A DNA stretch of 64,000 nucleotides from Chitinophagales bacterium (GTDB lineage: Bacteria > Bacteroidota > Bacteroidia > Chitinophagales > Chitinophagaceae): contig JACJXQ010000008.1 of the NCBI GenBank assembly GCA_020636495.1, forward strand, positions 124,001-188,000, read 5' to 3'. Both the position numbers and the translations under genes were made by a program. Below are positions 16,450 through 26,700 of the stretch, in pieces. The notes beneath the pieces are model-generated. The model was not told the DNA's origin and searched no databases. It was given only the letters and a program-made list of their open reading frames with translations. Positions within the stretch are counted from its first letter, which is position 1. Every line of letters starts with the position of its first letter.

Positions 16450-17328
16450 CTAATTCCTGCTGTCAATACCCCAGTAAAGCTTCTCCCTGATCGTCTTCAG
16501 GAAATTATGCTCGTCCGGCCTTACCAGCGAAATGGTAAAATTCTCCTTTTTCACTGCCAACTGCACCTGGTTGCTAATGATCTGTGTGCGGGAATCGAGA
16601 GTACACAAAAACTGGTCAGCACGGCCCTCTACCTCGAAAGATATTACCGTATCGTCCGGCACCACAATGGACCGTGTATTTAGGTTGTGCGATGCAACCG
16701 GTGTTATCACAAAGCTGGAGGTTTGCGGAAATACCACAGGTCCGCCGCAGCTCAGCGAATAACCAGTGGACCCCGTAGGTGTAGCCACTATCAGGCCATC
16801 AGCCCAATAGGTATTCAGGAATTCACCGTTCAGGTAGGTATGTATCTTGATCATGGACGAGGAGTCTTTCCTGTTGATGGTAAATTCATTCAATGCATAT
16901 GGCGTACCGTCAAACAAAGGCACGCTGGAATCAAGGTGTATCAGGGTGCGTTGTTCAACTGTATAAGAACCTCTTACAAGCGAGGATATAGCAGCTTCTA
17001 TCTCTTCTTCAGAAATAGCTGCCAGGAAACCCAATCTGCCCAGGTTGATGCCTATAAGCGGAATATTGGAAGCTCCTACAAATGCCACTGTATCCAGCAG
17101 CGTACCATCACCCCCCAGGCTAAAGAGCATATCCGTATTCCTCGGCAGGTCTGTTGCACTGGTAAATAATCCCGGCGTTTCTTTCAGTTTCAGGTGTGGT
17201 TCAATACGTTCATAGAATTCCTTATGAAATACCATTTTCAGGTTATGACGCTCCAGTAGTTCTATCACATGCAGTATCCTGGGTATGTTCTCTTCTTCGA
17301 AAGTACGGTTGTATAAAGCTACCAGCAT
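16450..17328 (-). CDS. nadK: NAD kinase
   Basis: The 292-residue protein has the hallmark GGDGT motif (residues 72-76) with LLDT after it, the NE/D-type segment YALNEFTINR, and GSTGYSLSCGGPVV, all typical of ATP/polyphosphate NAD kinase. It makes NADP from NAD in the cytoplasm. Length and start are normal for the family. It sits between the Omp85 gene (44 bp upstream) and porG (55 bp downstream) on the reverse strand, so it is probably cotranscribed with these envelope genes. Confidence 0.95.
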   Translation of the reverse strand: MLVALYNRTFEEENIPRILHVIELLERHNLKMVFHKEFYERIEPHLKLKETPGLFTSATDLPRNTDMLFSLGGDGTLLDTVAFVGASNIPLIGINLGRLGFLAAISEEEIEAAISSLVRGSYTVEQRTLIHLDSSVPLFDGTPYALNEFTINRKDSSSMIKIHTYLNGEFLNTYWADGLIVATPTGSTGYSLSCGGPVVFPQTSSFVITPVASHNLNTRSIVVPDDTVISFEVEGRADQFLCTLDSRTQIISNQVQLAVKKENFTISLVRPDEHNFLKTIREKLYWGIDSRN

Positions 17329-17372
17329 AAAAGAATGTATGTAAAATATGGCATTACAACTGTAAGTGCCGG

Positions 17373-18809
17373 TTATTCGCTGTTGTTGATGTGCAAAAAT
17401 AGCCCTTTTTCACCCAAATGGTTCCATGCATATTCTATCCTGAACTTAAAATCATAGATAGAAACAATATCAATACCTGCACCCCAAGAGTACAAAGGCC
17501 GGTTGTTCAGGTAGCTGTTGCCACCAAACTTATTGCGTACATAACCCACATCGGTAAATATTTTCGGGTATACCCTTACCGGTATGGTGGCAATATACCT
17601 GATGGGTATTTTGCGTATCACATGATTAATGAGCTCGTATTTCAGGTTGGTACGCAACAAGCCGTAGTGCGAGCCGTCTATCACATAATATTCATACCCT
17701 CTCAGGTATTCACTGCCAACTCCCATGGCATATACATAGGTGTAAGGCTGCTTTTCGGGGAATGATAACCTGCCCCGGAAAATGTGCGAAGTGTACAGTT
17801 TATTATGCCATTTCCTGAAATAGGCGATCTCTGCCATATACTGGTTCTGAAAATCAAAACCTACCCAGCCCACACGCGCAATGGAATGCACTACCGCCTT
17901 AAGTCCTTTAGTTGGATAATTCCAGTTATCCACCATATTCAGATCATAACGGTAAAGAAACTCTATGAGTTGCTGGTGGGTACTCCCATTCAGAAAATAA
18001 CCTGCATTTTCCGTTAACACTGTATCCTTTATGGCCTGGCTGCGGAAACGCAATTCTAACAAATGCCTGCTGGCATATGCAGGCCTGTAGGTATAATTGG
18101 CCGACGCTTCGAAAGCATTAGTAATATAAGAGCCCGGTGTTTTTACAAACACCCATTTATTGCTGTCTGTCTTAAAATACCACTCTTCGTTCCTGCTGGT
18201 GAACAGTTTTACACCAAAACCATGTTGCTGCGACTTATCTACGTATGGCCTGGAGTATTCTAGTCCGAATTTTTGGGTGTAACCCACCTGGGCAATGATA
18301 CCGGCATTCTCCAGGTTGCCCCTGAAATTCCTGTTCTTGAGTGACAGGCCAATGTTCGCCCGGCGAATATCCTTATTATGCTCTACCCACCAAACATTAA
18401 AATTACGGTCGGCCAGTTTGAAGGTTACTTCCGGCATGGTATACCATTGTTCCTTCACAGCGATCCTGAGATCAATAATACCTGGAGATATGCTATCGGC
18501 ATGTACCTGCACCTCTATAAATATCGACAAGTTGAAAATGCGTTTCCTGTTCAGTTCCAGAATCGAGGGCAGTTCATCTTTTATCACCGAATCTCCTTCC
18601 GAAACATTCATCTCGCGCAAGATGATACTGCGCCGGGTCTTCTTATTGCCCGTTATATGTATCGACCGCAGCAATACACGCTCCGCCTTTACGCTATTCA
18701 ACTCTGCTGAAAGTTGCGCAAAATCAGCACTATCCTTACCCGTCACCTGCGCCCGGGCGGGTAATACGGTTACAAACAGGATGATATATAGCAACAGATG
18801 CTTTGGCAT
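17373..18809 (-). CDS. Omp85/BamA-TamA-family outer-membrane protein
   Basis: About 478 residues when started at ATG 18809, where a clean signal peptide (MPKHLLLYIILFVTVLPARAQ) begins. An upstream in-frame ATG at 18842 would add 11 residues with no signal function. After the signal comes one POTRA-like domain (about residues 45-125; SIHITGNKKTRRSIILREM at its start). A beta-barrel of surface-antigen type follows, with the typical TKGLKAVVHS and GAGIDIVSIYDFKFRIEYAW near the end. It likely helps to insert or translocate proteins or lipids at the outer membrane. With only one visible POTRA it is not the main BamA. Confidence 0.82.
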   Translation of the reverse strand: MPKHLLLYIILFVTVLPARAQVTGKDSADFAQLSAELNSVKAERVLLRSIHITGNKKTRRSIILREMNVSEGDSVIKDELPSILELNRKRIFNLSIFIEVQVHADSISPGIIDLRIAVKEQWYTMPEVTFKLADRNFNVWWVEHNKDIRRANIGLSLKNRNFRGNLENAGIIAQVGYTQKFGLEYSRPYVDKSQQHGFGVKLFTSRNEEWYFKTDSNKWVFVKTPGSYITNAFEASANYTYRPAYASRHLLELRFRSQAIKDTVLTENAGYFLNGSTHQQLIEFLYRYDLNMVDNWNYPTKGLKAVVHSIARVGWVGFDFQNQYMAEIAYFRKWHNKLYTSHIFRGRLSFPEKQPYTYVYAMGVGSEYLRGYEYYVIDGSHYGLLRTNLKYELINHVIRKIPIRYIATIPVRVYPKIFTDVGYVRNKFGGNSYLNNRPLYSWGAGIDIVSIYDFKFRIEYAWNHLGEKGLFLHINNSE

Positions 18810-18935
18810 ATTAAAGCATGCAAGATAATGAGCTAGCGCCACTACACAGAAAAAAATGAATTCTTTCCAACTTTATGCCATCTTTAAGTGTCTATTAAAG
18901 GTAACTTTCCTCACTAAACCGTACATTTTAAACAT

Positions 18936-20453
18936 ATGAATCTTAAAACAGCTTATCATATCTGCATGGCAGCTGGGCTCTTTACGTTGCTGTCCGTCAC
19001 TTCATGTAAACACGACCCGCCACCTGCGGTCACAAAACCGGGCATTGACCCTGCCTCTACCCAATATCCAATAGAGGTGGCCAAAATAATGATCAATAAA
19101 TGCGCTACAGCAGGCTGCCACAACGAAGCCAGTTACAAAGCGGCCGGCTCTTTAAGACTTGATGACTGGAAATACTTGTTTGAAGGTAGTTCAAATGGAG
19201 CCGTAGCTATTCCATACAGCCCCGAGAATAGTTCATTACTGTATTTTCTCAACCCGGCAGCTAATAAATATGATTTTATCAGTGTGGCTCCTACTATGCC
19301 TTATAATGAGGATCCGCTGAGCAAAGAGGAGTATGACATCATAAAAAACTGGATCATAAACGGCGCGCCTGACAAGAATGGCAGTATTCCTTTCGGTTCT
19401 AACCCCAACACAAGGCAGAAAGCGTATATGACGCAGCAAGGTTGCGATCTGCTGGGGGTCGTTGATGCTGAAAAGAAGGTCATCATGCGATACATAAAAG
19501 TTGGGGCAAATCCGAATAATATTGAGTCACCCCACTTTGTGATGGTTGATAATGCGGGTGCGTATGCATATATATGTGTGGTAAACGGCAGCGTAATACA
19601 GAAAATAGATACTAAAACCGACCAGGTGGTCGGCACCTGCGATTTGAGCAAAGCCTATAATGAAGGTAAAGGTATCAATGTGATACATGTATCTGATGAC
19701 GGCACCCAACTGATAGCTTCACAACTAATTGGCGACGGCAGGATCATGCTCATAAATACTTCAACCATGACACTGGCAGCCACAATTGCCAGTGTAGATA
19801 ATCCACATGGTATTGCTTCAAATCCTACATTTGACACATTTTATATTACCGGTCAATATGGCAATACTGTATATAAGGTAGTACAGAATGCAGGCGTTCA
19901 GAAAATATCCATGGATGGCAAACCGGCCGTCACTTTATCATCTGATGGTACGCCAGACCCGCATGAGATCATGATGACGCCTGATTACTCCAAATATTTC
20001 CTTACCTGCGAAAAGACCAATGAGGTGCGCGTGATGGACAGGCTGGGTGATAGCCTCCTTAAAGTAATACCTGTAGGCAAGAAACCACAGGAAATGGCCC
20101 TCTGTAAGTCAAGGTCTTACCTGTTTGTCTCTTGCATGGAAGATGTATCACAGGTGTCTTCCCTGTTCAAAGGCTCCGTATATGTTATTGACTACAACAC
20201 GCTCAATATAGTTAAACGTATAGATGGCGAGTTCTACCAACCACATGGTATGGCAGTAGACGAGCAAAATGGCATACTTTATATAGCCAGTCGCAACTCT
20301 AACGCAAATGGCCCGGCACCTCACCATACTTCCGACTGTGGTGGTCGCAATGGCTACTACCAGGTGTATGACATCAATACACTTGCCCCTGCCAACGGAA
20401 GGCGTTATGAAGTGACTCCGGACCCTTATTCCATCAGTATGCGATTCAAGTAA
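18936..20453 (+). CDS. Lipoprotein with c-type cytochrome-like domain and beta-propeller (copy 1)
   Basis: The 505-residue protein starts with a lipoprotein signal (lipobox VTSC, Cys at residue 24). Residues about 43-150 look like a small cytochrome c domain: KCATAGCH gives a CX4CH haem-attachment motif, followed by TMPYNEDPLS with the candidate Met ligand and WIINGAPD. The rest has YVTN-type beta-propeller repeats (DQVVGTCDLSKA, VYVIDYNTLNIVKRIDG). It probably sits on the envelope and carries or senses electrons, but the partner is unknown. CX4CH is unusual; the common motif is CXXCH. A terminator follows. Its paralogue lies just beyond folB. Confidence 0.78.
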   Translation: MNLKTAYHICMAAGLFTLLSVTSCKHDPPPAVTKPGIDPASTQYPIEVAKIMINKCATAGCHNEASYKAAGSLRLDDWKYLFEGSSNGAVAIPYSPENSSLLYFLNPAANKYDFISVAPTMPYNEDPLSKEEYDIIKNWIINGAPDKNGSIPFGSNPNTRQKAYMTQQGCDLLGVVDAEKKVIMRYIKVGANPNNIESPHFVMVDNAGAYAYICVVNGSVIQKIDTKTDQVVGTCDLSKAYNEGKGINVIHVSDDGTQLIASQLIGDGRIMLINTSTMTLAATIASVDNPHGIASNPTFDTFYITGQYGNTVYKVVQNAGVQKISMDGKPAVTLSSDGTPDPHEIMMTPDYSKYFLTCEKTNEVRVMDRLGDSLLKVIPVGKKPQEMALCKSRSYLFVSCMEDVSQVSSLFKGSVYVIDYNTLNIVKRIDGEFYQPHGMAVDEQNGILYIASRNSNANGPAPHHTSDCGGRNGYYQVYDINTLAPANGRRYEVTPDPYSISMRFK

Positions 20454-20478
20454 TTCAGATACTTATTATCAGTATTAC

Positions 20479-20514
20479 ACGAAGTGCCGCTATTAATGCG
20501 GCACTTCGTATTTT
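20479..20514 (+). terminator. Rho-independent terminator between the first lipoprotein and folB
   Basis: A 12-bp perfect stem (ACGAAGTGCCGC / GCGGCACTTCGT) with a 7-nt loop is followed by T5. The T run also forms a TATTTTTG sequence (20509-20516) that matches a -7 box directly before the folB start. Confidence 0.85.
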
Positions 20515-20520
20515 TGGCCT

Positions 20521-20859
20521 ATGCTTACAGTTTCATTACACGGCATTAAGATATATGCCAAACGCGGTATGTATGCCCAAGAACAGAAAATAGAGAACCG
20601 ATTTGAAATAGACGTTGATATTATGGTACCTGCGATTGATACCAATGAGATACCGTTTGTTGATTATAGCATCATACGCAAAGTAGTGGCCGAAATGTTT
20701 GAAAAGCCATATGATATCATTGAGCATTACATCCGTGATATTCATGCAGGATTGAAACAACAATTTCCCGGATCAGAAAAAATAAAAATTGGTATCAGGA
20801 AAATGAATCCGCCAATGCCCGGACAGGTAGGATACGCACAAATTGTGTTCGAAGGTTGA
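20521..20859 (+). CDS. folB: Dihydroneopterin aldolase
   Basis: A 112-residue protein of FolB type. The start LHGIKIYAKRGMYAQEQ and RFEIDVDI match the dihydroneopterin aldolase pattern, followed by VDYSIIRKVV and IEHYIRDIH, which contribute to the pterin pocket. It converts 7,8-dihydroneopterin to 6-hydroxymethyldihydropterin and glycolaldehyde in folate synthesis. The usual length is about 120 residues. It is inserted between two paralogous haem-domain lipoproteins, with no other folate gene near. The start at 20521 lies right after a terminator, so the gene needs its own promoter. Confidence 0.88.
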   Translation: MLTVSLHGIKIYAKRGMYAQEQKIENRFEIDVDIMVPAIDTNEIPFVDYSIIRKVVAEMFEKPYDIIEHYIRDIHAGLKQQFPGSEKIKIGIRKMNPPMPGQVGYAQIVFEG

Positions 20860-20881
20860 TATCCTTAACTTTATCACTGCA

Positions 20882-22342
20882 TTGAAGAAACTCGCCTACA
20901 TATTTCCGTTTGTCATTGCATTGGCCATCACCGGCTGTAAGCATGAAGCCGCGGTAAGCCCGTCTGATACTGTGGTTGATAATTTCCCCGATGGCATAAA
21001 AGAAATAATGCTGGATAAATGCGCTACAGCAGGTTGCCATAATGCCGGCAGCTACAAAGGTGCCGGAGGATTGTTGCTGGATAGCTGGGATCATCTGTTT
21101 ATGGGTGGCAGCAACGGTGCAGTAGCAGTGGCCTTCAATGCAGAGAACAGTTCAATGCTGTATTTCGTAAATACCTATGAAGAACTGGGCAATACTGCAC
21201 TCCCTACTATGCCGTATAACAACACTCCTCTCAGCAGGGACGAATATATTTTACTGCGTGACTGGATAAACAACGGGGCACCTTCAAAGAATGACAGTAT
21301 ACCTTTTTCAGACCATCCCGATACAAAGCAAAAAATATATATGGTGCAGCAGGGCTGTGACCTGGTAGGCGTAATAGATGCTGAAGAACAGGTGGTGACA
21401 CGTTATATACAAGTAGGTAAAACGTATGGGAAAGAGCAACCCAACAATATAGTTGTTGCTCCTGATGGCAGATATGCCTATGTGTCATTCTGGAATGCCA
21501 ACCTGATTCAAAAAATAGATACCCGGATAGATAGTGTTGTCGCTGAGATACAAACGCCTAAGGGTTTTCAGAAAGCCATAGCCCTAAACGCAGATGGCAC
21601 AAAGCTGATAGCCTGCAACTGGTATACACAGGATGTATTGCTGATAGATGCTGTAAACATGCAGTTGATACAAAACTTCGGGAAGGATATGCAGTTCATT
21701 GCCGGTTTCGAGCAAACTCTTGCCGGCGATGGTTTTTATGCCACTTCACAATTCGGTAATACTATCTACAGGATAAGCAACAGCGGAACATATTCGACTA
21801 TCAGTATAAACGGGAATGCTCCTGTGCAAGCAACGGCTCCCGGCACGCCCGACCCTTATAGTATCGGCCTGTCGCCTAACAGGGACAAATATTTCATCAC
21901 CTGTACCAATACACATGAGGTTCGTGTGATGAACGCTAATTCGGAACAAATAGTAAGCACGATACCCGTTGGTGAGAATCCACAGAATATCAGCTTTTCG
22001 GCTACAACTCCGTATATGTTTGTTACTTGTATGAATGATACCATCAGTAAGCTGGAGGTGGGCAGCGTATATGTTATTGACTACACAACCAATCAGGTAG
22101 TAAAAAAGATAACCGGAAAATTCTTTCAGCCCTACGGAATTGTAGTAGATGACAGAAAAGGTTTGTTATATGTATTCAGCCGCAACGAAGACAAGAACGG
22201 ACCACCTCCACACCATAGCTCTCCCTACGACGGACGCAATGGTTTTTACCAGGTATATGACATCCATACTTTTGAGCCTTATACCAATAAGCGATTTGAA
22301 GTAACAGTTGACCCATACGGTGCCGCGGCACGGTTTAAATAG
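20882..22342 (+). CDS. Lipoprotein with c-type cytochrome-like domain and beta-propeller (copy 2)
   Basis: A paralogue of the 18936 gene, with the same KCATAGCH motif, PTMPYNNTPLS and WINNGAPS in the N-terminal haem-like domain, and the same propeller ending (ITGKFFQPYGIVVD, NGPPPHHSSPYDGRNG). No ATG gives a signal peptide. A TTG at 20882 opens a good lipoprotein signal (KKLAYIFPFVIALAITGC, Cys at residue 21), so I choose it (486 residues). A TTG at 20843, inside folB, would add 13 residues before the signal. It follows folB by 22 bp and is probably cotranscribed with it. Confidence 0.75.
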   Translation: MKKLAYIFPFVIALAITGCKHEAAVSPSDTVVDNFPDGIKEIMLDKCATAGCHNAGSYKGAGGLLLDSWDHLFMGGSNGAVAVAFNAENSSMLYFVNTYEELGNTALPTMPYNNTPLSRDEYILLRDWINNGAPSKNDSIPFSDHPDTKQKIYMVQQGCDLVGVIDAEEQVVTRYIQVGKTYGKEQPNNIVVAPDGRYAYVSFWNANLIQKIDTRIDSVVAEIQTPKGFQKAIALNADGTKLIACNWYTQDVLLIDAVNMQLIQNFGKDMQFIAGFEQTLAGDGFYATSQFGNTIYRISNSGTYSTISINGNAPVQATAPGTPDPYSIGLSPNRDKYFITCTNTHEVRVMNANSEQIVSTIPVGENPQNISFSATTPYMFVTCMNDTISKLEVGSVYVIDYTTNQVVKKITGKFFQPYGIVVDDRKGLLYVFSRNEDKNGPPPHHSSPYDGRNGFYQVYDIHTFEPYTNKRFEVTVDPYGAAARFK

Positions 22343-22348
22343 ATTTTT

Positions 22349-22738
22349 ATGGCTAAGCTTACACAAGAAGACCTGCTGAACATATTTGATGAACTGAAAA
22401 AGATCATCAGTCCATACCGGAAAGGTAATATGCACCCACGTATTGATATACAAGGAAAGTACGACCTGTGGGCAGAAAAAGAAGTGGAAGTAGAAGGCAG
22501 GAAAATGGATGCTGTCTATTTCTGCGGGCTTATTATACAGAGCAGCTATGTAGGTTTCTACTTTATGCCTGTATATGCACGGCCTGAAATGAAAGCCGAA
22601 CTGGCACCCGAACTGGTAAAGTGCCTGAAGGGGAAATCATGCTTTCATATGAAAACTGCTGATAAAGAGATGATGAAACACGTAAAGGATGCCATGAAAA
22701 AAGGTTATGATATGTACAAGAAAATGGGCTGGTATTAA
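22349..22738 (+). CDS. Hypothetical protein, DUF1801-like
   Basis: A 129-residue soluble protein starting 6 bp after the haem-lipoprotein stop, hence likely cotranscribed. It has a helical start (LLNIFDELKKIISPYRKG), a central beta part (KYDLWAEKEVEVEGRKMDAVYFCGLIIQ cut by short turns) and a helical end (ADKEMMKHVKDAMKKGYDMYKKMGW). The layout, with FMPVYARPEMKAELAPEL and GKSCFHMK, resembles the DUF1801/YdhG-like fold, a small family of unknown function. That assignment is tentative. Confidence 0.6.
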   Translation: MAKLTQEDLLNIFDELKKIISPYRKGNMHPRIDIQGKYDLWAEKEVEVEGRKMDAVYFCGLIIQSSYVGFYFMPVYARPEMKAELAPELVKCLKGKSCFHMKTADKEMMKHVKDAMKKGYDMYKKMGWY

Positions 22739-22783
22739 CAGCAGGTTTCGTACGTATAAATAAATACAGCGTATTTTTACACT

Positions 22784-23500
22784 ATGGCAACAAAGCTCTC
22801 GGTCAACATCAATAAGATAGCAACATTACGCAACAGTAGGGGTGGCAATACCCCAGATGTATTACAGGCCGCTATTGACTGCCAGTTATTTGGCGCCGAT
22901 GGCATAACCGTGCACCCGCGTCCTGACGAACGCCATATACGCTACAACGACGTGAGGCAGATCATGCCGATCATCACTACCGAGTTCAATATAGAGGGCA
23001 ACCCCAAAGAAGATATGTTTGTGCAACTTGTGCTGGAAACAAAACCACACCAGGTAACACTGGTGCCTGATGCCGCCGGGCAACTAACCTCAGATCACGG
23101 CTGGAACACTATAACTGAAGCTAAATACCTGTGCGACATTATTGATGTATTCAAAAAAGCCGGCATTCGTGTTTCAATTTTTGTAGACCCTATAGAAAAT
23201 ATGATAGCTGCTGCTGCCGACACCGGCACCGACCGTATAGAGCTCTATACCGAAGCTTATGCTGCAAATTTTCATAGGAATAAAGAACAGGCAATTGCTG
23301 ATTATGTAAAAGCAGCAGTTGTAGCTAACGAAAAGAACCTGGGCATCAATGCAGGCCATGATCTGGACAGGAAAAATCTTGGCTATTTCGCAGCATCCAT
23401 TCCTAACCTTCTCGAAGTATCTATTGGCCATGCACTAATAGCAGATGCTTTATATTATGGCCTTGAAAATACCATACAGCTTTACAAGCGCTGCCTCTAA
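22784..23500 (+). CDS. pdxJ: Pyridoxine 5'-phosphate synthase
   Basis: The 238-residue protein has the full set of PdxJ signatures: LSVNINKIATLRNSRGG at the start, GADGITVHPRPDERHI, EFNIEGNP, QVTLVPD, RIELYTEAYA, GINAGHDLDRKNL and EVSIGHALIADAL. It joins 1-deoxy-D-xylulose 5-phosphate with 3-amino-2-oxopropyl phosphate to give pyridoxine 5'-phosphate. The length is normal. It begins 45 bp after the DUF1801-like gene on the same strand. No other vitamin B6 gene is in the window. Confidence 0.96.
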   Translation: MATKLSVNINKIATLRNSRGGNTPDVLQAAIDCQLFGADGITVHPRPDERHIRYNDVRQIMPIITTEFNIEGNPKEDMFVQLVLETKPHQVTLVPDAAGQLTSDHGWNTITEAKYLCDIIDVFKKAGIRVSIFVDPIENMIAAAADTGTDRIELYTEAYAANFHRNKEQAIADYVKAAVVANEKNLGINAGHDLDRKNLGYFAASIPNLLEVSIGHALIADALYYGLENTIQLYKRCL

Positions 23501-23754
23501 CTTCTGTTAACAAGGAAATAACATCTGGTTAACAAAAAATGTACATCTTCAGGATGTTATAAATACTTGATTTAGTTCATTTTATAGTTTAACTAATATT
23601 TTTCTGTGAATAAGTGGAAATATAATTATTCACATTCGCTTTTTAATTACTCACACTAAATCAACATTTTATAACTTTATTAACAGTTTGAGGAAGAAGT
23701 AACCGTACCCGCTATACACCTGACACATATAGAGAAGTTTAACGTACCTGATTT

Positions 23755-26700
23755 ATGACCAAAGGATTATATGCATTAGCAATACTATGCACTATTGTTG
23801 CTATGCCATTTATTACTAGCGCGCAGGCACCGGCAGCCAATTTTTCAGCCAACAACACATCCGGTTGCTCGCCGGTAGTGGTTCAATTTACCGACCTGAG
23901 CACGAACACTCCTACCAGCTGGTATTGGGACCTGGGCAATGGAGGTACATCTACAATCCAGAACCCGGCAGCTTCTTATATTACACCCGGCACTTACAGG
24001 GTGATCCTTACGGCTACCAACAGTAGCGGAAGCAGCAGCGATACAGATTATATTACGGTGTATACCTCACCAACAGTTGCTTTTAGTGCCGACACAACTA
24101 CAACCTGCGGAACAAAAACAGTAACCTTTACTAACTCAACTATTCCCGGTGCAGGTGGTGCCGTCTCTTACTTGTGGGATTTTGGTGATGGTGACTCTTC
24201 AACTGTGGCTAGTCCAACGCACACCTACTCCTACTCTGGTAACTTTACGGTATCACTGGTGGTGGTGAACAGCAGTGGCTGTACAAACAGTCTCACAAAG
24301 AACTCATATATAAATATCCTGTCCAAACCTGCAACAGCATTCAGTGCAAATAATACTTCAAGTTGTAACGCTCCGTTCCCAGTGACATTTACCAACACCA
24401 CTACAAACGGAAGCACCTACGAGTGGGATTTCGGAGACGGTAATACATCTACATCATCAAATCCAAGTCATACCTATACCAGTTCAGGCACCTATAGTGT
24501 ACGCTTGATATCAACCGGCCCTAACGGGTGTAAGGATACGCTTACGAGGAGCTCATATATTGTTATCGGCCAGGTTTCAGCGAACTTTACAATAGGCACA
24601 CCCAACTGTATAGGAAGACCCATATCCTTTACCAACACTACAACACCGGGACTTGGCACCAGCAGGCAGTGGGCCTTTGGTAATGGTGCAACCAGTACAT
24701 CAGCCAATCCTACATATACTTATAATACAGCAGGCACATATACCGTAACGCTGATAGAGATGTATGCCAATAGTTGTAATGATACCATTTCTAAAACAGT
24801 TACCGTATCCTCCAAGCCAACGGCTGCTTTTGTTACACCGGATACCGTAGGCTGTTCTGTACCTTTCATTGCGCACTTTACAAATAATTCTAGCGGAGCC
24901 ACAAGTTATACATGGCAATTTGGTGCAGGTACCTCCGGCGCTACCAATCCTAATTTCCAGTATAATGCATTAGGTATCTACACGGTCACACTAATAACCG
25001 GTAACACTGCGGGCTGCGGTGACACATTGACAAAGACCAACTATATAAAACTACAGGCTCCTGTAGGCTCATTAACGGTATCAGACACAGGCGCATGCGC
25101 CAACCAACCCATACAGTTTACGGGATCTGTTGCTTCTCCTCTCTACGCTTCAAACTATCGTTGGGATTTTGGAGATGGTAGTGGTATTGTCAGCTGCTCA
25201 TCATGTAATATACAATCGCACTCATATACCGGAACAGGTACTTATAATGTGCAGTTGGTTGTATCAACTGCCTCTGGTTGTAATGATACATTAACGCGCA
25301 CTATTAATATCCGTACAAAACCAACTGCCAACTTCACAGGTACTCCCCTTGTAATTTGTCCTGATGCTACAGTAAGTTTCACCAACAGCTCCTCCGGAGC
25401 TACGTCATATAATTGGAACTACGGAGACGGATTTACGGATACTACAACAAGCCCAGGCCATACGTTCAACTCACATGGCATATATAATATTCGCCTCATA
25501 GCCAATAACAGCGGATGCAAAGACACCCTGTTAAGAAGTAATTATGTAACCGTTAATTTACCGCTTGCCAATTTCTCTGCCAGCAATACTTGTAATGCCC
25601 GACTTACCTATAACTTTTATGATAGTTCAATTGGGGCAAATTCGTATGTCTGGGAATTTGGAGACGGCAACACCTCTACAACGTCAGGCAACGTATCGCA
25701 TACATACGCTACACCCGGTACGTACAATGCTGTATTAAGAGTAACCAATACATCCAGCGGATGTGTCGACACGATGGCTCTGATTATAGTTGCTGATACA
25801 TTGACACTACCTACATTCGTTGTTTCCGACAGTATTCTGTGCCGTTATGAAGTATTTAGGATCACTCGCACCGCAACTACAGGACTGACTTATGACTGGT
25901 ATTTCGGCACACAACATAAACACGCGCAGAACCTTCAGCCACAATTCGAGGGCAGTACTCCCGGCGTGTTCGATGTAAAGATGGTAGTTACCGATAGCCT
26001 GGGGTGCGTAGATAGCCTGGTTAAGTCAAATCTCATTAAGGTAGGGGGAGCAAGTGTCAATTTCACTGCAAGTACGCTAAACCCGTGTAAAGAAACACCC
26101 CTGACATTTAATGACCTGAGTATTACCGGGGCATTCCCTATTACCAACAGGCACTGGGACTTTGATGATGGGTTAGACCTTGATACTACAGCTACCACTA
26201 TTACACATAGCTTCAATAATACAGGGCCATATGATATTAAACTCGTGATAACCGATTCGTTGGGCTGTAAAGATTCCCTGACCAAAACCAGCTACGTATA
26301 CGTAAACAAGCCTATTGCGCAGTTCTACAGTGCCGATACAAATATCTGTGCCGGTGACACCGTACAGTTTCAGAATAATTCAGGTGGTAATAGCTTTACC
26401 TCTTTCTGGAAATTTGGCGATGGTGGTACGAGTACTAATATTACACCTGCTCACGTATACTCTGCTTTAGGCAATTATACCGTCCAGTTGATACTCACCG
26501 ATACTTTCGGGTGTAAAGACTCTGCAACAAAAGTTGCATATATCAAGGTGCAGAAGCCTACAGCAGCCTTTACAATGAGTGATAGTATAAGTGCGTGTCC
26601 TCCCCTTACCGTTTATCTGACCAATACTACCTCCGGAGGTTCTACCTATCAATGGACATTTGGTAACAATAATCAATCTACCAATACCAATGCATCAACA

